Origin: Bog-564 sp035509915
Lineage (GTDB): Bacteria; Actinomycetota; Acidimicrobiia; Acidimicrobiales; UBA8190
Length of the DNA stretch: 6,036 bases
Assembly: GCA_035509915.1 (NCBI GenBank)
Contig: DATKIB010000007.1
Location: forward strand, 1 to 6,036
Direction of reading: 5' to 3'
Shown piece by piece: positions 1-5,527 of this stretch (positions within the stretch are counted from its first letter, which is position 1; each line of letters begins with the position of its first letter). The position numbers and the translations under genes are program-made. The notes under the pieces are model-generated. The model did not search any database and was not told the DNA's origin. It was given only the letters and a program-made list of their open reading frames with translations.

Positions 1-24
1 CGGACTCTGGGGATTCCCCGTCCG
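1..24. other. GC-rich hairpin at left edge
   Basis: Bases 1-5 (CGGAC) pair with 20-24 (GTCCG), and inside them 9-12 (GGGG) pair with 16-19 (CCCC) around an ATT loop, leaving a three-base bulge (TCT). No T-run follows, so an intrinsic terminator of an upstream gene is only one possibility. The + strand frame of the downstream regulator is open through this stretch but has no ATG or GTG here. The window edge prevents saying what lies to the left. Confidence 0.25.
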
Positions 25-60
25 AATTGTCGCGGTTGGGTTAATCCTGGAAGAACACCT

Positions 61-74
61 CGGGCCGGGGCCCG
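61..74. repeat. Small inverted repeat CGGGCC-GG-GGCCCG
   Basis: A perfect 6+6 inverted repeat with a two-base centre lies just upstream of the promoter palindrome of the TetR gene. It could be a second protein site or a GC hairpin. At this base composition a 6-base GC palindrome is not rare, so it is recorded only as a visible structure. Confidence 0.25.
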
Positions 75-80
75 CCGAAT

Positions 81-98
81 CTTGACCGGGCGGTCAAG
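81..98. promoter_or_regulatory. Palindromic operator, probable TetR autoregulatory site
   Basis: CTTGACCG-GG-CGGTCAAG is a perfect inverted repeat with 8-base arms and a two-base centre, ending 22 bases before the ATG of the TetR-family gene. The length and dyad symmetry suit a TetR homodimer, and TTGACCGNNCGGTCAA-type palindromes are common for this family. It covers the candidate -35 element (82-87), so occupancy would block initiation. That the adjacent regulator is the one that binds is inference from position. Confidence 0.55.
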
Positions 99-111
99 AG
101 ACTCCTACCGT
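82..111 (+). promoter_or_regulatory. Candidate promoter of the TetR gene
   Basis: TTGACC (82-87) matches the housekeeping -35 consensus at five of six positions, and TACCGT (106-111) fits the loose TANNNT -10 pattern of actinobacteria, with an 18-base spacer. Transcription would start around 118-121, on or just before the ATG at 121. There is no good Shine-Dalgarno sequence at a normal distance, so a leaderless or nearly leaderless mRNA is plausible. This was read by eye and is not experimentally supported. Confidence 0.4.
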
Positions 112-120
112 TCGGGGTCG

Positions 121-744
121 ATGAACCGCCGGCTCACGACCCGGGGCAAGGAGCGCAGGCACCAGCTGATGGAGTTCGCCGCCCGGCGCTTCGCCGAGAA
201 CGGCTACCACCCCACCTCGGTGGCCGAGATCGTCGACGGGATGCAGGTCGGCAAGGGGGTCTTCTACTGGTACTTCGAGTCCAAAGAGGAGCTGTTCCGC
301 CAGATCTTGGTCGATGCGCAGCGAGACCTACGGCGGGCTCAGCGCCAGGCGATCGCCGACGAACCCGACCCTGTCAGGCGCATCGAGGCCGGGATCGCCG
401 CGACCGTGCAGTGGCTCGATTCCAACCGGCACCTCTTCGTCCTCATGGAATTCGCCCGCACCGAGGAACGCTTCGCCCCGTTGATCCGCATGGGAGAGGA
501 GCAGGCGGTGGCCGACGCGCTTCCGCACGTGAAGGCCGGGATCGCCGCCGGGCTTATCCGGCGCGAGGACCCGCTCGTGCTGGCGCATGCGATCCTGGGT
601 GTCACGGACCGCCTCGCCAGAGCCCTCGTGCTCGAGCAGGGTCGCAGCGCCGCCGAGGCGTCTGCGGCGACCGTCTCGTTCTGCCTCGAGGGCATCCTGT
701 CCCCCGCCACCGCCGAACGCCGACTGGGCCGCGCAGCTGGCTGA
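121..744 (+). CDS. TetR/AcrR-family transcriptional regulator
   Basis: This is a DNA-binding repressor-type protein of 207 residues, the usual TetR length. The N-terminal helix-turn-helix spans about residues 20-62: FAENGYHPTSVAEIV, then VGKGVFYWYFESKEELF, the family's recognition-helix and YxxFxSKeeL signature. The remaining residues are the variable ligand-binding and dimerisation domain, so the inducer cannot be read from sequence. I chose ATG 121 because the family domain begins directly after it. A TTG at 82 is in the same open frame but lies inside the operator palindrome and would add 13 poorly conserved residues. The gene converges on alaC with 17 bases between stops, so it is not in that operon. 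The palindrome at its promoter suggests self-repression. Target genes beyond itself are unknown and may lie to the left of the window. Confidence 0.9.
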   Translation: MNRRLTTRGKERRHQLMEFAARRFAENGYHPTSVAEIVDGMQVGKGVFYWYFESKEELFRQILVDAQRDLRRAQRQAIADEPDPVRRIEAGIAATVQWLDSNRHLFVLMEFARTEERFAPLIRMGEEQAVADALPHVKAGIAAGLIRREDPLVLAHAILGVTDRLARALVLEQGRSAAEASAATVSFCLEGILSPATAERRLGRAAG

Positions 745-754
745 GCCGGCGCGC
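731..754. terminator. Hairpin between convergent genes, possible bidirectional terminator
   Basis: GCGC (731-734) pairs with 751-754, and GCTGGC (736-741) with GCCGGC (745-750), around a three-base loop that is the TGA stop of the TetR gene. There is one bulged A (735) and one G-T pair. It sits where two convergent transcripts end, which supports a termination role. It lacks a T-run on either side, so it is not a classic intrinsic terminator. Confidence 0.35.
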
Positions 755-761
755 GAAGCCC

Positions 762-1964
762 CTACTGGAGCTTCGTCAACGTGCGCCGCAGGTTGCGCAC
801 CGCCTGCCCGATGCGCTGCTCGTTCTCGATGAGCGCGAACCGCACGTAGCTGTCGCCTCCTGGTCCAAAGCCCACTCCGGGGGAGGTGGCGACGTCGGCC
901 TCCGAGACCAGGTACGACGAGAACTCGAGCGACCCCATCTCGCGGTACGGCTCAGGCACTGGCGCCCATACGAACATGGTCCCCTTCGGCTTTGCCAAAT
1001 GCCAGCCGATCCGGTTCAAGCCGTCACAGAGAGCATCACGGCGCGCCTGGTAGGTCTCGTTGACCAGCTTCGGGTAGTCCGGGGCTTCGTTCATGGCGAC
1101 GATGGCCGCGATCTGGATCGGCTGGAAGCTCCCGTAGTCCAAATAGCTCTTGAGCTTCGTTAGCGCACCCACCACCTCGGCGTTGCCGACCATGAAGGCG
1201 ATTCTCCACCCCGCCATTGAGAACGACTTCGTCATCGAGTACAGCTCGACCGCGACGTCCTTGGCCCCCGGCACCTGGAGGATCGAGGGTGGGCGGTAAC
1301 CGTCGAAGGAGATGTCGGCGTAGGCGAAGTCGTGCACCAGGACGATCTCGTGCTCGCGGGCGAAGTCGACGATGCGGCTCATCCACGCCAGGTCGACGCA
1401 CGAGGTGGTGGGGTTGTGCGGGAACGACAGCACGATCACCCGTGGCTTGGGCCAAGCCGACTCCCACGACTCGATCAGGTTGCCGAAGAACGCCTCGGGG
1501 GCGGAGGTCCCGTCGTCGGTCCCCGGCGCCTCGAGTCGCACCTGGCGCACCTCGGCACCGGCGAAGAGCGGAGCGTAGATGTGGATCGGGTACGAGGGCG
1601 AAGGCACGAGCGCGCTGTCACCGGGCCCGAGGAGCACGAGCATCAGGTGCGAGAGGCCTTCCTTCGCCCCGATCGTCGTCACCACCTCGGTGTCGGGATC
1701 GAGCTCCACTTCGAAGCGTCGAAGGTACAAAGACGCGATGGCCTGGCGCAGCTTCGGGATGCCCCGGCTGGCCGAGTAGCGGTGGTTGCGGGGGTTGCGT
1801 GCAGCCTCGGCCAACTTCTCCACTGCCACCTGGGGAGAGGGAATGTCCGGGTTGCCGAAACCCAGGTCGATCACGTCCTGGCCGGCTCGGCGGGCTGCGA
1901 GCTTCAGCGCGTCGATGTGCGCGAAGACGTAAGGCGGCAGTCCGTTGATCCGGCGGAATTCCAT
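762..1964 (-). CDS. alaC: Alanine aminotransferase AlaC (PLP-dependent, fold type I)
   Basis: A cytoplasmic class I/II aminotransferase that interconverts pyruvate plus glutamate with alanine plus 2-oxoglutarate. At 400 residues it closely follows the remembered E. coli AlaC sequence end to end: RINGLPPYVF near the N-terminus, YSASRGIPKLRQAI (about 63-76), TIGAKEGLSHLML (97-109), NPSYPIHIY-like PSPSYPIHIY (121-130), VHDFAYADI (210-218), MGSLEF (343-348) and SPGVGFG (361-367). Visible PLP-site residues are Y125, N184, D212, Y215 and the Schiff-base lysine K246 in SMTKSFSMAGWRIAF; R375 in YVRFAL should bind the substrate carboxylate. Relatives include LL-diaminopimelate and aspartate aminotransferases, but the match to AlaC is much closer. 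The ATG at 1964 gives an N-terminus matching the family. There is no good Shine-Dalgarno, and the upstream LLM gene stops only 9 bases before, so translational coupling is likely. It appears to be the last gene of the - strand series. Confidence 0.93.
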   Translation of the reverse strand: MEFRRINGLPPYVFAHIDALKLAARRAGQDVIDLGFGNPDIPSPQVAVEKLAEAARNPRNHRYSASRGIPKLRQAIASLYLRRFEVELDPDTEVVTTIGAKEGLSHLMLVLLGPGDSALVPSPSYPIHIYAPLFAGAEVRQVRLEAPGTDDGTSAPEAFFGNLIESWESAWPKPRVIVLSFPHNPTTSCVDLAWMSRIVDFAREHEIVLVHDFAYADISFDGYRPPSILQVPGAKDVAVELYSMTKSFSMAGWRIAFMVGNAEVVGALTKLKSYLDYGSFQPIQIAAIVAMNEAPDYPKLVNETYQARRDALCDGLNRIGWHLAKPKGTMFVWAPVPEPYREMGSLEFSSYLVSEADVATSPGVGFGPGGDSYVRFALIENEQRIGQAVRNLRRTLTKLQ

Positions 1965-1973
1965 TGGTAGAGG

Positions 1974-2681
1974 TTACTCGGCACCAAGGTCGCGGCTGAT
2001 CCGCGCCGCCTCACGCAGCTCTTCGAGCGAGGACGGCCAGGCGCATACGGCCCACGTCGCCCCGGCGCGCGCCAACTCGCCGAGCCGACGCGCGATCGTC
2101 GCGACGTCGCCTTCGATCGGGCCCCCCCACGTCACCTCGCAGCGCCCGGCCATCGCGGCCAAGGCCGACGGCTCGGCCTCCCAGAGGTTCAGCGCGGCCC
2201 CTGGTCCGAGCTTGACCGCGAGCTCCGCGGTGGCGGCCGATCCGCCACCCACCCACACAGGCACTCGGAGCTCGAGAAGCCTGCGCGCTGTCCTGGCGAG
2301 CTCCAGGCGCCTCTCGTCGGCCGTGCCGGGCGGGATGCCGAACGCGAGGTTCTCCGCCGCGCTCTTGTGGTCGCCGGTCCCGAGGCCCGCGATCAGGCGG
2401 TCGGGTGCGATCGTTCGGAGCGAGAGCAGCTCGCCGACGAGCAGCTCTTCGTGCACGAGCCCGACGCGCGCGACCAGCGGCCCGATGCGCACCCGCTCTG
2501 TGACCGCCGCCACCGCACCGAGGACCGGGAATGCGGAGAGCGCCGGACGGTCCGGCCGGCCCATGGGCCAGATGTGGTCGAAGACGAACACGCCGTCGAT
2601 GCCGAGGTCTTCCGCCCGCCGGGCGGCGTCGAGCGCGGCGGTGTCGTCGCGGAAGGTCGGCAGGGTCACCCCGACGCGCAT
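1974..2681 (-). CDS. Short LLM-class (luciferase-like) flavin/F420-dependent oxidoreductase
   Basis: A TIM-barrel oxidoreductase of the luciferase-like monooxygenase superfamily; in actinobacteria many members use coenzyme F420. Seen in sequence: first strand RVGVTLPTF (residues 2-10), AEDLGIDGVFVFDHIWP (23-39), VRIGPLVARVG (64-74), DRLIAGLGTGD (94-104) and VPVWVGGGS (140-148). At 235 residues it is short for the family (commonly about 280-340). The segment between the FGIPPGTADERR helix start (114-125) and VWVGGG is only about 20 residues, whereas full-length members carry a longer helix plus insertion there. All barrel landmarks are present, so it looks like a compact member rather than a broken gene. 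Substrate and cofactor are unproven. I start at the ATG at 2681 because the barrel begins there; the frame stays open upstream to 2831 but that would overlap the ROK kinase and adds no family sequence. The 85-base gap to the kinase shows no clear promoter. Confidence 0.82.
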   Translation of the reverse strand: MRVGVTLPTFRDDTAALDAARRAEDLGIDGVFVFDHIWPMGRPDRPALSAFPVLGAVAAVTERVRIGPLVARVGLVHEELLVGELLSLRTIAPDRLIAGLGTGDHKSAAENLAFGIPPGTADERRLELARTARRLLELRVPVWVGGGSAATAELAVKLGPGAALNLWEAEPSALAAMAGRCEVTWGGPIEGDVATIARRLGELARAGATWAVCAWPSSLEELREAARISRDLGAE

Positions 2682-2766
2682 CTCGACCCGCTCACGTTGT
2701 ACCTGACTGGCGCCGGATGTTCCTGGTCGAATGATCGCGCCGAGCTTTCGAGCAACGCGCCCCCAC

Positions 2767-3840
2767 TCAGCCCACGGTATCTGCTTGGTGCCGGTCCTCC
2801 CCACGCGCCACGACCGCCGCCCCGATGGCACCCGACCTCTCGCCGAGCGTGGCGAGCAGGATCTTTACCTCGGGCCGTTCGTGGCGCTCCTCCATCATCT
2901 CGTCGAAGGCTCGACGGACACGGTCGATGACGAGCTCGACCGCGCCGACCAGCCCGCCGCCCACCACGAACGTGCCCGTGTCGAGGACGTTGGCGAGGTT
3001 GGCCAGACCCAGCGCCAGCCACCAGCCGAGCTCCTCCAGCACCGCGCGAGCGTCCTCGTCTCCGGCGAGCGCGGCCTGGGTGACGTGCTCACCGCGGACG
3101 AGCTCCGGATCGCCGCCGGCGAGGTGCACCACCGCAGAGAGGTGCCCTGCCTGAGCCGCCTCTCGCGCGAGGCGACCGAGGCCGCTGCCCGAGGCGTAAC
3201 GCTCCCAGCACCCGCGCCGCCCGCAAGGGCAGACAGGACCGCCCGGGTCGACCACCATGTGGCCGATCTCCCCGGCGAACCCGTTGGCGCCGCGCAGGAC
3301 GCGGCCGTCCGCGACGATGCCCCCGCCGATGCCGGTTCCGAGGGTGACCATCACCGCGTCGGCGGCGCCCGCCGCCGCCCCGTACACCCACTCACCGATC
3401 GTGGCGCACGTCGCGTCGTTGTCCACCACCACCCGCGCGCCGGCGAGGCGACCGCAGAGGAGCTGGGCCATGTCCATCCCGCTCGCGATCGGAAGGTTGG
3501 GGGCGAAGCGCAGCACTCCCTTGTCGTCGACGAGCCCGGGGACACCGACCCCGACCGGGAGCGTCCCCTGCACCTCCCCCTGCACCTCCCCCTGCCCCTG
3601 CCCCTCCCCCTGGCCCTTCCAGCCCACCGTCGACGCCCCAGACAGCTCGGCCACCACCCGCGCGATCGTGTCCAGCAACTGCTCGCGTGCGCTCTCCAGA
3701 TCCTGACCCGGGCGGACGCCCGCGGTCGGCGCCCGAGCATCGGCCAGTACGGAGCCCTCGGCGTCAAGAGCGACGCCCAGCACCTTCGTACCGCCCACGT
3801 CGACGCCGAGAGAGAGCGCCTCGGCCGGTACGTCGGTCAC
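2767..3840 (-). CDS. ROK-family sugar kinase (probable glucokinase)
   Basis: A cytoplasmic ATP-dependent hexose kinase, most likely acting on glucose at C6 by family resemblance. Seen in its 357 residues: the phosphate-binding DVGGTK (14-19), GVGVPGLVD (97-105), VVVDNDA with the probable catalytic aspartate D142, LGTGIGGG (167-174), GEIGHMVVDPGG (190-201), the ROK zinc signature CPCGRRGCWE (204-213; zinc ligands H194, C204, C206, C211) and a C-terminal LGERSGAIGAA (332-342). It is longer than typical ROK glucokinases (about 310-330) because of a low-complexity insertion at residues 75-92, directly before the GVGVPG strand; see the repeat entry. It starts with GTG at 3840, with a G-rich run (GGGGGG, 3849-3854 on the complementary strand) eight bases upstream as ribosome site. 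It follows the SRPBCC gene by 37 bases. N-acetylglucosamine or N-acetylmannosamine kinase activity cannot be excluded from the motifs, and a transcriptional role is unlikely because there is no N-terminal helix-turn-helix. Confidence 0.88.
   Translation of the reverse strand: MTDVPAEALSLGVDVGGTKVLGVALDAEGSVLADARAPTAGVRPGQDLESAREQLLDTIARVVAELSGASTVGWKGQGEGQGQGEVQGEVQGTLPVGVGVPGLVDDKGVLRFAPNLPIASGMDMAQLLCGRLAGARVVVDNDATCATIGEWVYGAAAGAADAVMVTLGTGIGGGIVADGRVLRGANGFAGEIGHMVVDPGGPVCPCGRRGCWERYASGSGLGRLAREAAQAGHLSAVVHLAGGDPELVRGEHVTQAALAGDEDARAVLEELGWWLALGLANLANVLDTGTFVVGGGLVGAVELVIDRVRRAFDEMMEERHERPEVKILLATLGERSGAIGAAVVARGEDRHQADTVG
3565..3618 (-). repeat. In-frame hexanucleotide tandem repeat inside the ROK kinase gene
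   Basis: Nine consecutive six-base units lie exactly in the reading frame. On the + strand they read CCCCTG, CACCTC, CCCCTG, CACCTC, CCCCTG, CCCCTG, CCCCTC, CCCCTG and GCCCTT. On the coding strand each gives a dipeptide in the order KG, QG, EG, QG, QG, EV, QG, EV, QG (residues 75-92). Gain or loss of units would never shift the frame. Four coding-strand G-runs of four or more bases, separated by one or two bases (complement of 3589-3610), fit the classic G-quadruplex pattern. Confidence 0.9.
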
Positions 3841-3861
3841 CGGGCTCGCCCCCCGACGCCC

Positions 3862-3883
3862 ACGTGACCTGCGAAAGTCACGT
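3862..3883. repeat. Inverted repeat ACGTGAC-N8-GTCACGT at the SRPBCC/ROK junction
   Basis: A perfect 7+7 inverted repeat with an eight-base loop (CTGCGAAA) overlaps the stop codon of the SRPBCC gene and lies just upstream of the ribosome site of the ROK kinase on the - strand. The same half-site recurs partly at 3884-3888, so 3878-3888 (TCACG-T-CGTGA) is a second overlapping palindrome. It may be an RNA hairpin that tunes expression between the two genes, or a dyad protein site. No T-run follows, so termination is unlikely. Confidence 0.4.
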
Positions 3884-4363
3884 CGTGAGCGAGGACTCGA
3901 CCCGAGCCTTGAGCTCCTCGAGGGCGGTGTGCATTATCCGGCTCTGGGCGCGCCTCTTTATGAACCCGGGTAACGGCACCCGCAGCTCCACCTCGAGCGT
4001 GTACGTCACCTCCGTGCCACCGTCGGGCGCCTGCTCGAACCGGTATGCACCGTCGAACCTCGACGTGAGATCTCCGGTGATCTGTTTCCACGCGAGCGTG
4101 CGCGGAGCGTCGGAGTAGTCGTAGACCAGGGTGTTGCTCGAGCTGCGCCCGAACGCGCCGACCCGGAACGTGACCTCCGCGGGCCTCCCCTCGCCGTCCC
4201 GACGGGCGACGGTCACGGCCTTGATGTCCGCGGCCCACTCGGGGTAGCGCTCGATGTCGCTCACGATCGCGAAGCACTGCTCCGGGGACGCAGCGACAAC
4301 CCTGTGCTCGGTCGCCATCTGGCCGAGCCGCCCTGCGCTTCGTTGGTCGTCCACTTGCGCCAC
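3878..4363 (-). CDS. SRPBCC-family protein (polyketide cyclase/dehydrase, START-like fold)
   Basis: A helix-grip protein of 161 residues with a hydrophobic pocket, the fold used for lipid or small-molecule binding; no catalytic residue set is recognisable, so enzymatic activity should not be assumed. Seen in sequence: EHRVVAASPEQCFAIVSDIERYPEW (about 19-43), the standard opening of the family; strands AEVTFRVGAFGR and NTLVYDY (62-83); TLAWKQITG (89-97); GTEVTYTLEVEL (116-127); and the C-terminal helix PLPGFIKRRAQSRIMHTALEELKARVE (130-156). It resembles mycobacterial TB16.3 (Rv2185c) as I recall it, a protein encoded close to the PimB' gene, and here too the neighbour is PimB-like. I chose GTG 4363 rather than the ATG at 4318 because GTG has a strong GAGGAG five bases upstream while the ATG has none. 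It follows the glycosyltransferase by 23 bases. There is no signal peptide or membrane segment. Confidence 0.82.
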   Translation of the reverse strand: MAQVDDQRSAGRLGQMATEHRVVAASPEQCFAIVSDIERYPEWAADIKAVTVARRDGEGRPAEVTFRVGAFGRSSSNTLVYDYSDAPRTLAWKQITGDLTSRFDGAYRFEQAPDGGTEVTYTLEVELRVPLPGFIKRRAQSRIMHTALEELKARVESSLTT

Positions 4364-4368
4364 TCAAG

Positions 4369-4374
4369 CTCCTC
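4369..4374 (-). promoter_or_regulatory. Ribosome binding site of the SRPBCC gene
   Basis: The - strand reads AAGAGGAG ending five bases before GTG 4363. It is one of the two strongest Shine-Dalgarno matches in the series and decides the start in favour of the GTG, adding 15 residues compared with the internal ATG at 4318. Confidence 0.7.
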
Positions 4375-4386
4375 TTCCCGGCCTGC

Positions 4387-5526
4387 TCAGCCTCCCACGT
4401 CGGCGAGAGCGGCGGCCAGCCTACGGGCCAGGAGGTCGTACCCGAAGAGCTCCTGCGCACGCCGGCGCGATGCCTCCCCCATGCGTTGGCGAAGGGCTTC
4501 GTCGGTGAGCAGCCGCCTCAGCGCCGCGGCAAGCTCCGAGGGATCGGCCGGGTCGTCGAGCACCAGCCCGGTGGTGCCGTGGGCCACGGCCTCCTCCGCC
4601 CCGCCACTGCGCCCGGCCACCTGAGGGACACCGCAGGCAGCGGCCTCGACGAAGACGATGCCGAAGCCCTCCTGCTCCAACCCGCCCCACCGATTACGGC
4701 ACGCCATCACGAACACGTCGGCGCATCCGAGCAGCGCCGGGAGCATCTCGTCGGAGACGCGCCCGAGGAACCGAACCAGCGAGCCCGAGGCCTTGGCCAG
4801 GCGCTCGAGCCTCGGGCGATCGCGGCCGACGCCGGCGATGGCCACGGTGAGCCCGGGGAACGAGCCCCTCAACCCGGCGGCCGCCTCCACCAGCACGTCC
4901 ATTCCCTTCCTCGGCACGAGTCGGCTCACGCTCACGATCAGCGGTGCGTCGTCCGGGAACCCGAACGCGGCACGCGCCTTGGAGCGCTGGGCGTCGTCGA
5001 GGGGCCGGAAGCGATCGGTGTCCACTCCCGGGGGGATCTCCACGATCTGCTCCAGCTGGCGGCGTGTCGCGCGCCGCGCCTCCGACGCCGGGTAGCTCCC
5101 CGCGCAGATCAACAGCCGGGCGCGCACGAGGACCGACGCGAGCGCGGGTCGCGAGAGAGGGAGCCGGCCCGGCACGGTCACCTCGGCGCCGTGGAGCACC
5201 ACGGCATAGGGCAGGTCGAGCGATCGGCCCACGAGACCGAGCGGCAGTGCGGGGTCGAGGACCACCAGCGTTGCGCCGGTCGATTCGGCCAGCCGCCGGA
5301 TGCGATCTGCGGTACTCGGAAGCGGAAGCAGCATCCGGGACGGGACTCGCTCGATGCTGAGCCCGGCGGCCCCCTGATCCACGTCGAACGCCGAGGCCCC
5401 AGGATGCGATGAAGCGGTGAGCACGGTGAAGGAGGTCAGCTCGAGCCTGCGCCAGAGCTCCCAGAGGTAGGCCTGGATGCCGCCGACCTTGGGCGGAAAA
5501 TCGTTGGTGACCAGCAGGTGGCTCAC
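4387..5526 (-). CDS. pimB: PimB-like GT4 glycosyltransferase (phosphatidyl-myo-inositol mannoside mannosyltransferase type)
   Basis: A retaining GT-B glycosyltransferase of family GT4, 379 residues, matching the size of mycobacterial and corynebacterial PimB' (about 380). That enzyme uses GDP-mannose to add the second mannose to phosphatidylinositol monomannoside at the inner face of the membrane. Seen in sequence: the glycine-rich acceptor-side opening VTNDFPPKVGGIQAYLWEL (6-24), SRMLLPLPSTADRI (63-76), LHGAEV (111-116), PPGVDTDRF (165-173), SRLVPRKGMD with donor-phosphate residues R202 and K207, FLGRVSDEML (253-262), and the nucleotide-sugar E-x7-E motif, E286 and E294, in EQEGFGIVFVEAAACG. 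The order and wording of these motifs follow the C. glutamicum protein as I recall it. The precise sugar and acceptor in this organism are inferred. The start is GTG 5526, one base after the stop of the four-cysteine gene and without its own Shine-Dalgarno at normal spacing, so translation is probably coupled. No signal peptide or transmembrane helix is visible. Confidence 0.83.
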   Translation of the reverse strand: MSHLLVTNDFPPKVGGIQAYLWELWRRLELTSFTVLTASSHPGASAFDVDQGAAGLSIERVPSRMLLPLPSTADRIRRLAESTGATLVVLDPALPLGLVGRSLDLPYAVVLHGAEVTVPGRLPLSRPALASVLVRARLLICAGSYPASEARRATRRQLEQIVEIPPGVDTDRFRPLDDAQRSKARAAFGFPDDAPLIVSVSRLVPRKGMDVLVEAAAGLRGSFPGLTVAIAGVGRDRPRLERLAKASGSLVRFLGRVSDEMLPALLGCADVFVMACRNRWGGLEQEGFGIVFVEAAACGVPQVAGRSGGAEEAVAHGTTGLVLDDPADPSELAAALRRLLTDEALRQRMGEASRRRAQELFGYDLLARRLAAALADVGG

Positions 5527-5527
5527 C

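Noticed and set aside
411..1163. + strand open frame running from the TetR gene into the alaC region
   Set aside because: It is out of frame with the regulator and antisense to alaC, with an Arg/Gly/Pro-rich shadow translation.
1217..1970. Two + strand open frames opposite alaC (243 and 212 codons)
   Set aside because: Both are antisense by-products of high GC. AlaC on the other strand is matched end to end.
1945..2706. + strand open frame of 253 codons opposite the LLM oxidoreductase
   Set aside because: Its Ser/Arg/Ala-rich translation has no recognisable domain; the opposite strand carries the luciferase-like barrel.
2682..2831. 50-residue N-terminal extension of the LLM oxidoreductase
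   Set aside because: It would overlap the end of the ROK kinase by 65 bases, and the family's first strand begins exactly at the ATG at 2681.
3565..3618. CRISPR-like or mobile-element repeat
   Set aside because: The six-base units are directly adjacent, lack spacers and stay in frame within a coding gene, so this is a coding microsatellite.
2731..3867. Long + strand open frame of 378 codons opposite the ROK kinase
   Set aside because: It is longer than the kinase, but its translation is rich in Arg, His, Asp and Pro, has no family motifs, and mirrors the kinase's GC codon bias. The - strand reading has every ROK motif.
4316..4318. ATG as start of the SRPBCC protein
   Set aside because: There is no ribosome site before it, while GTG 4363 in the same frame has GAGGAG at five bases.
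4486..5412. Long + strand open frame of 308 codons opposite the glycosyltransferase
   Set aside because: It has low-complexity Arg/His/Glu-rich text without domains, and lies wholly inside the clearly recognisable GT4 gene.
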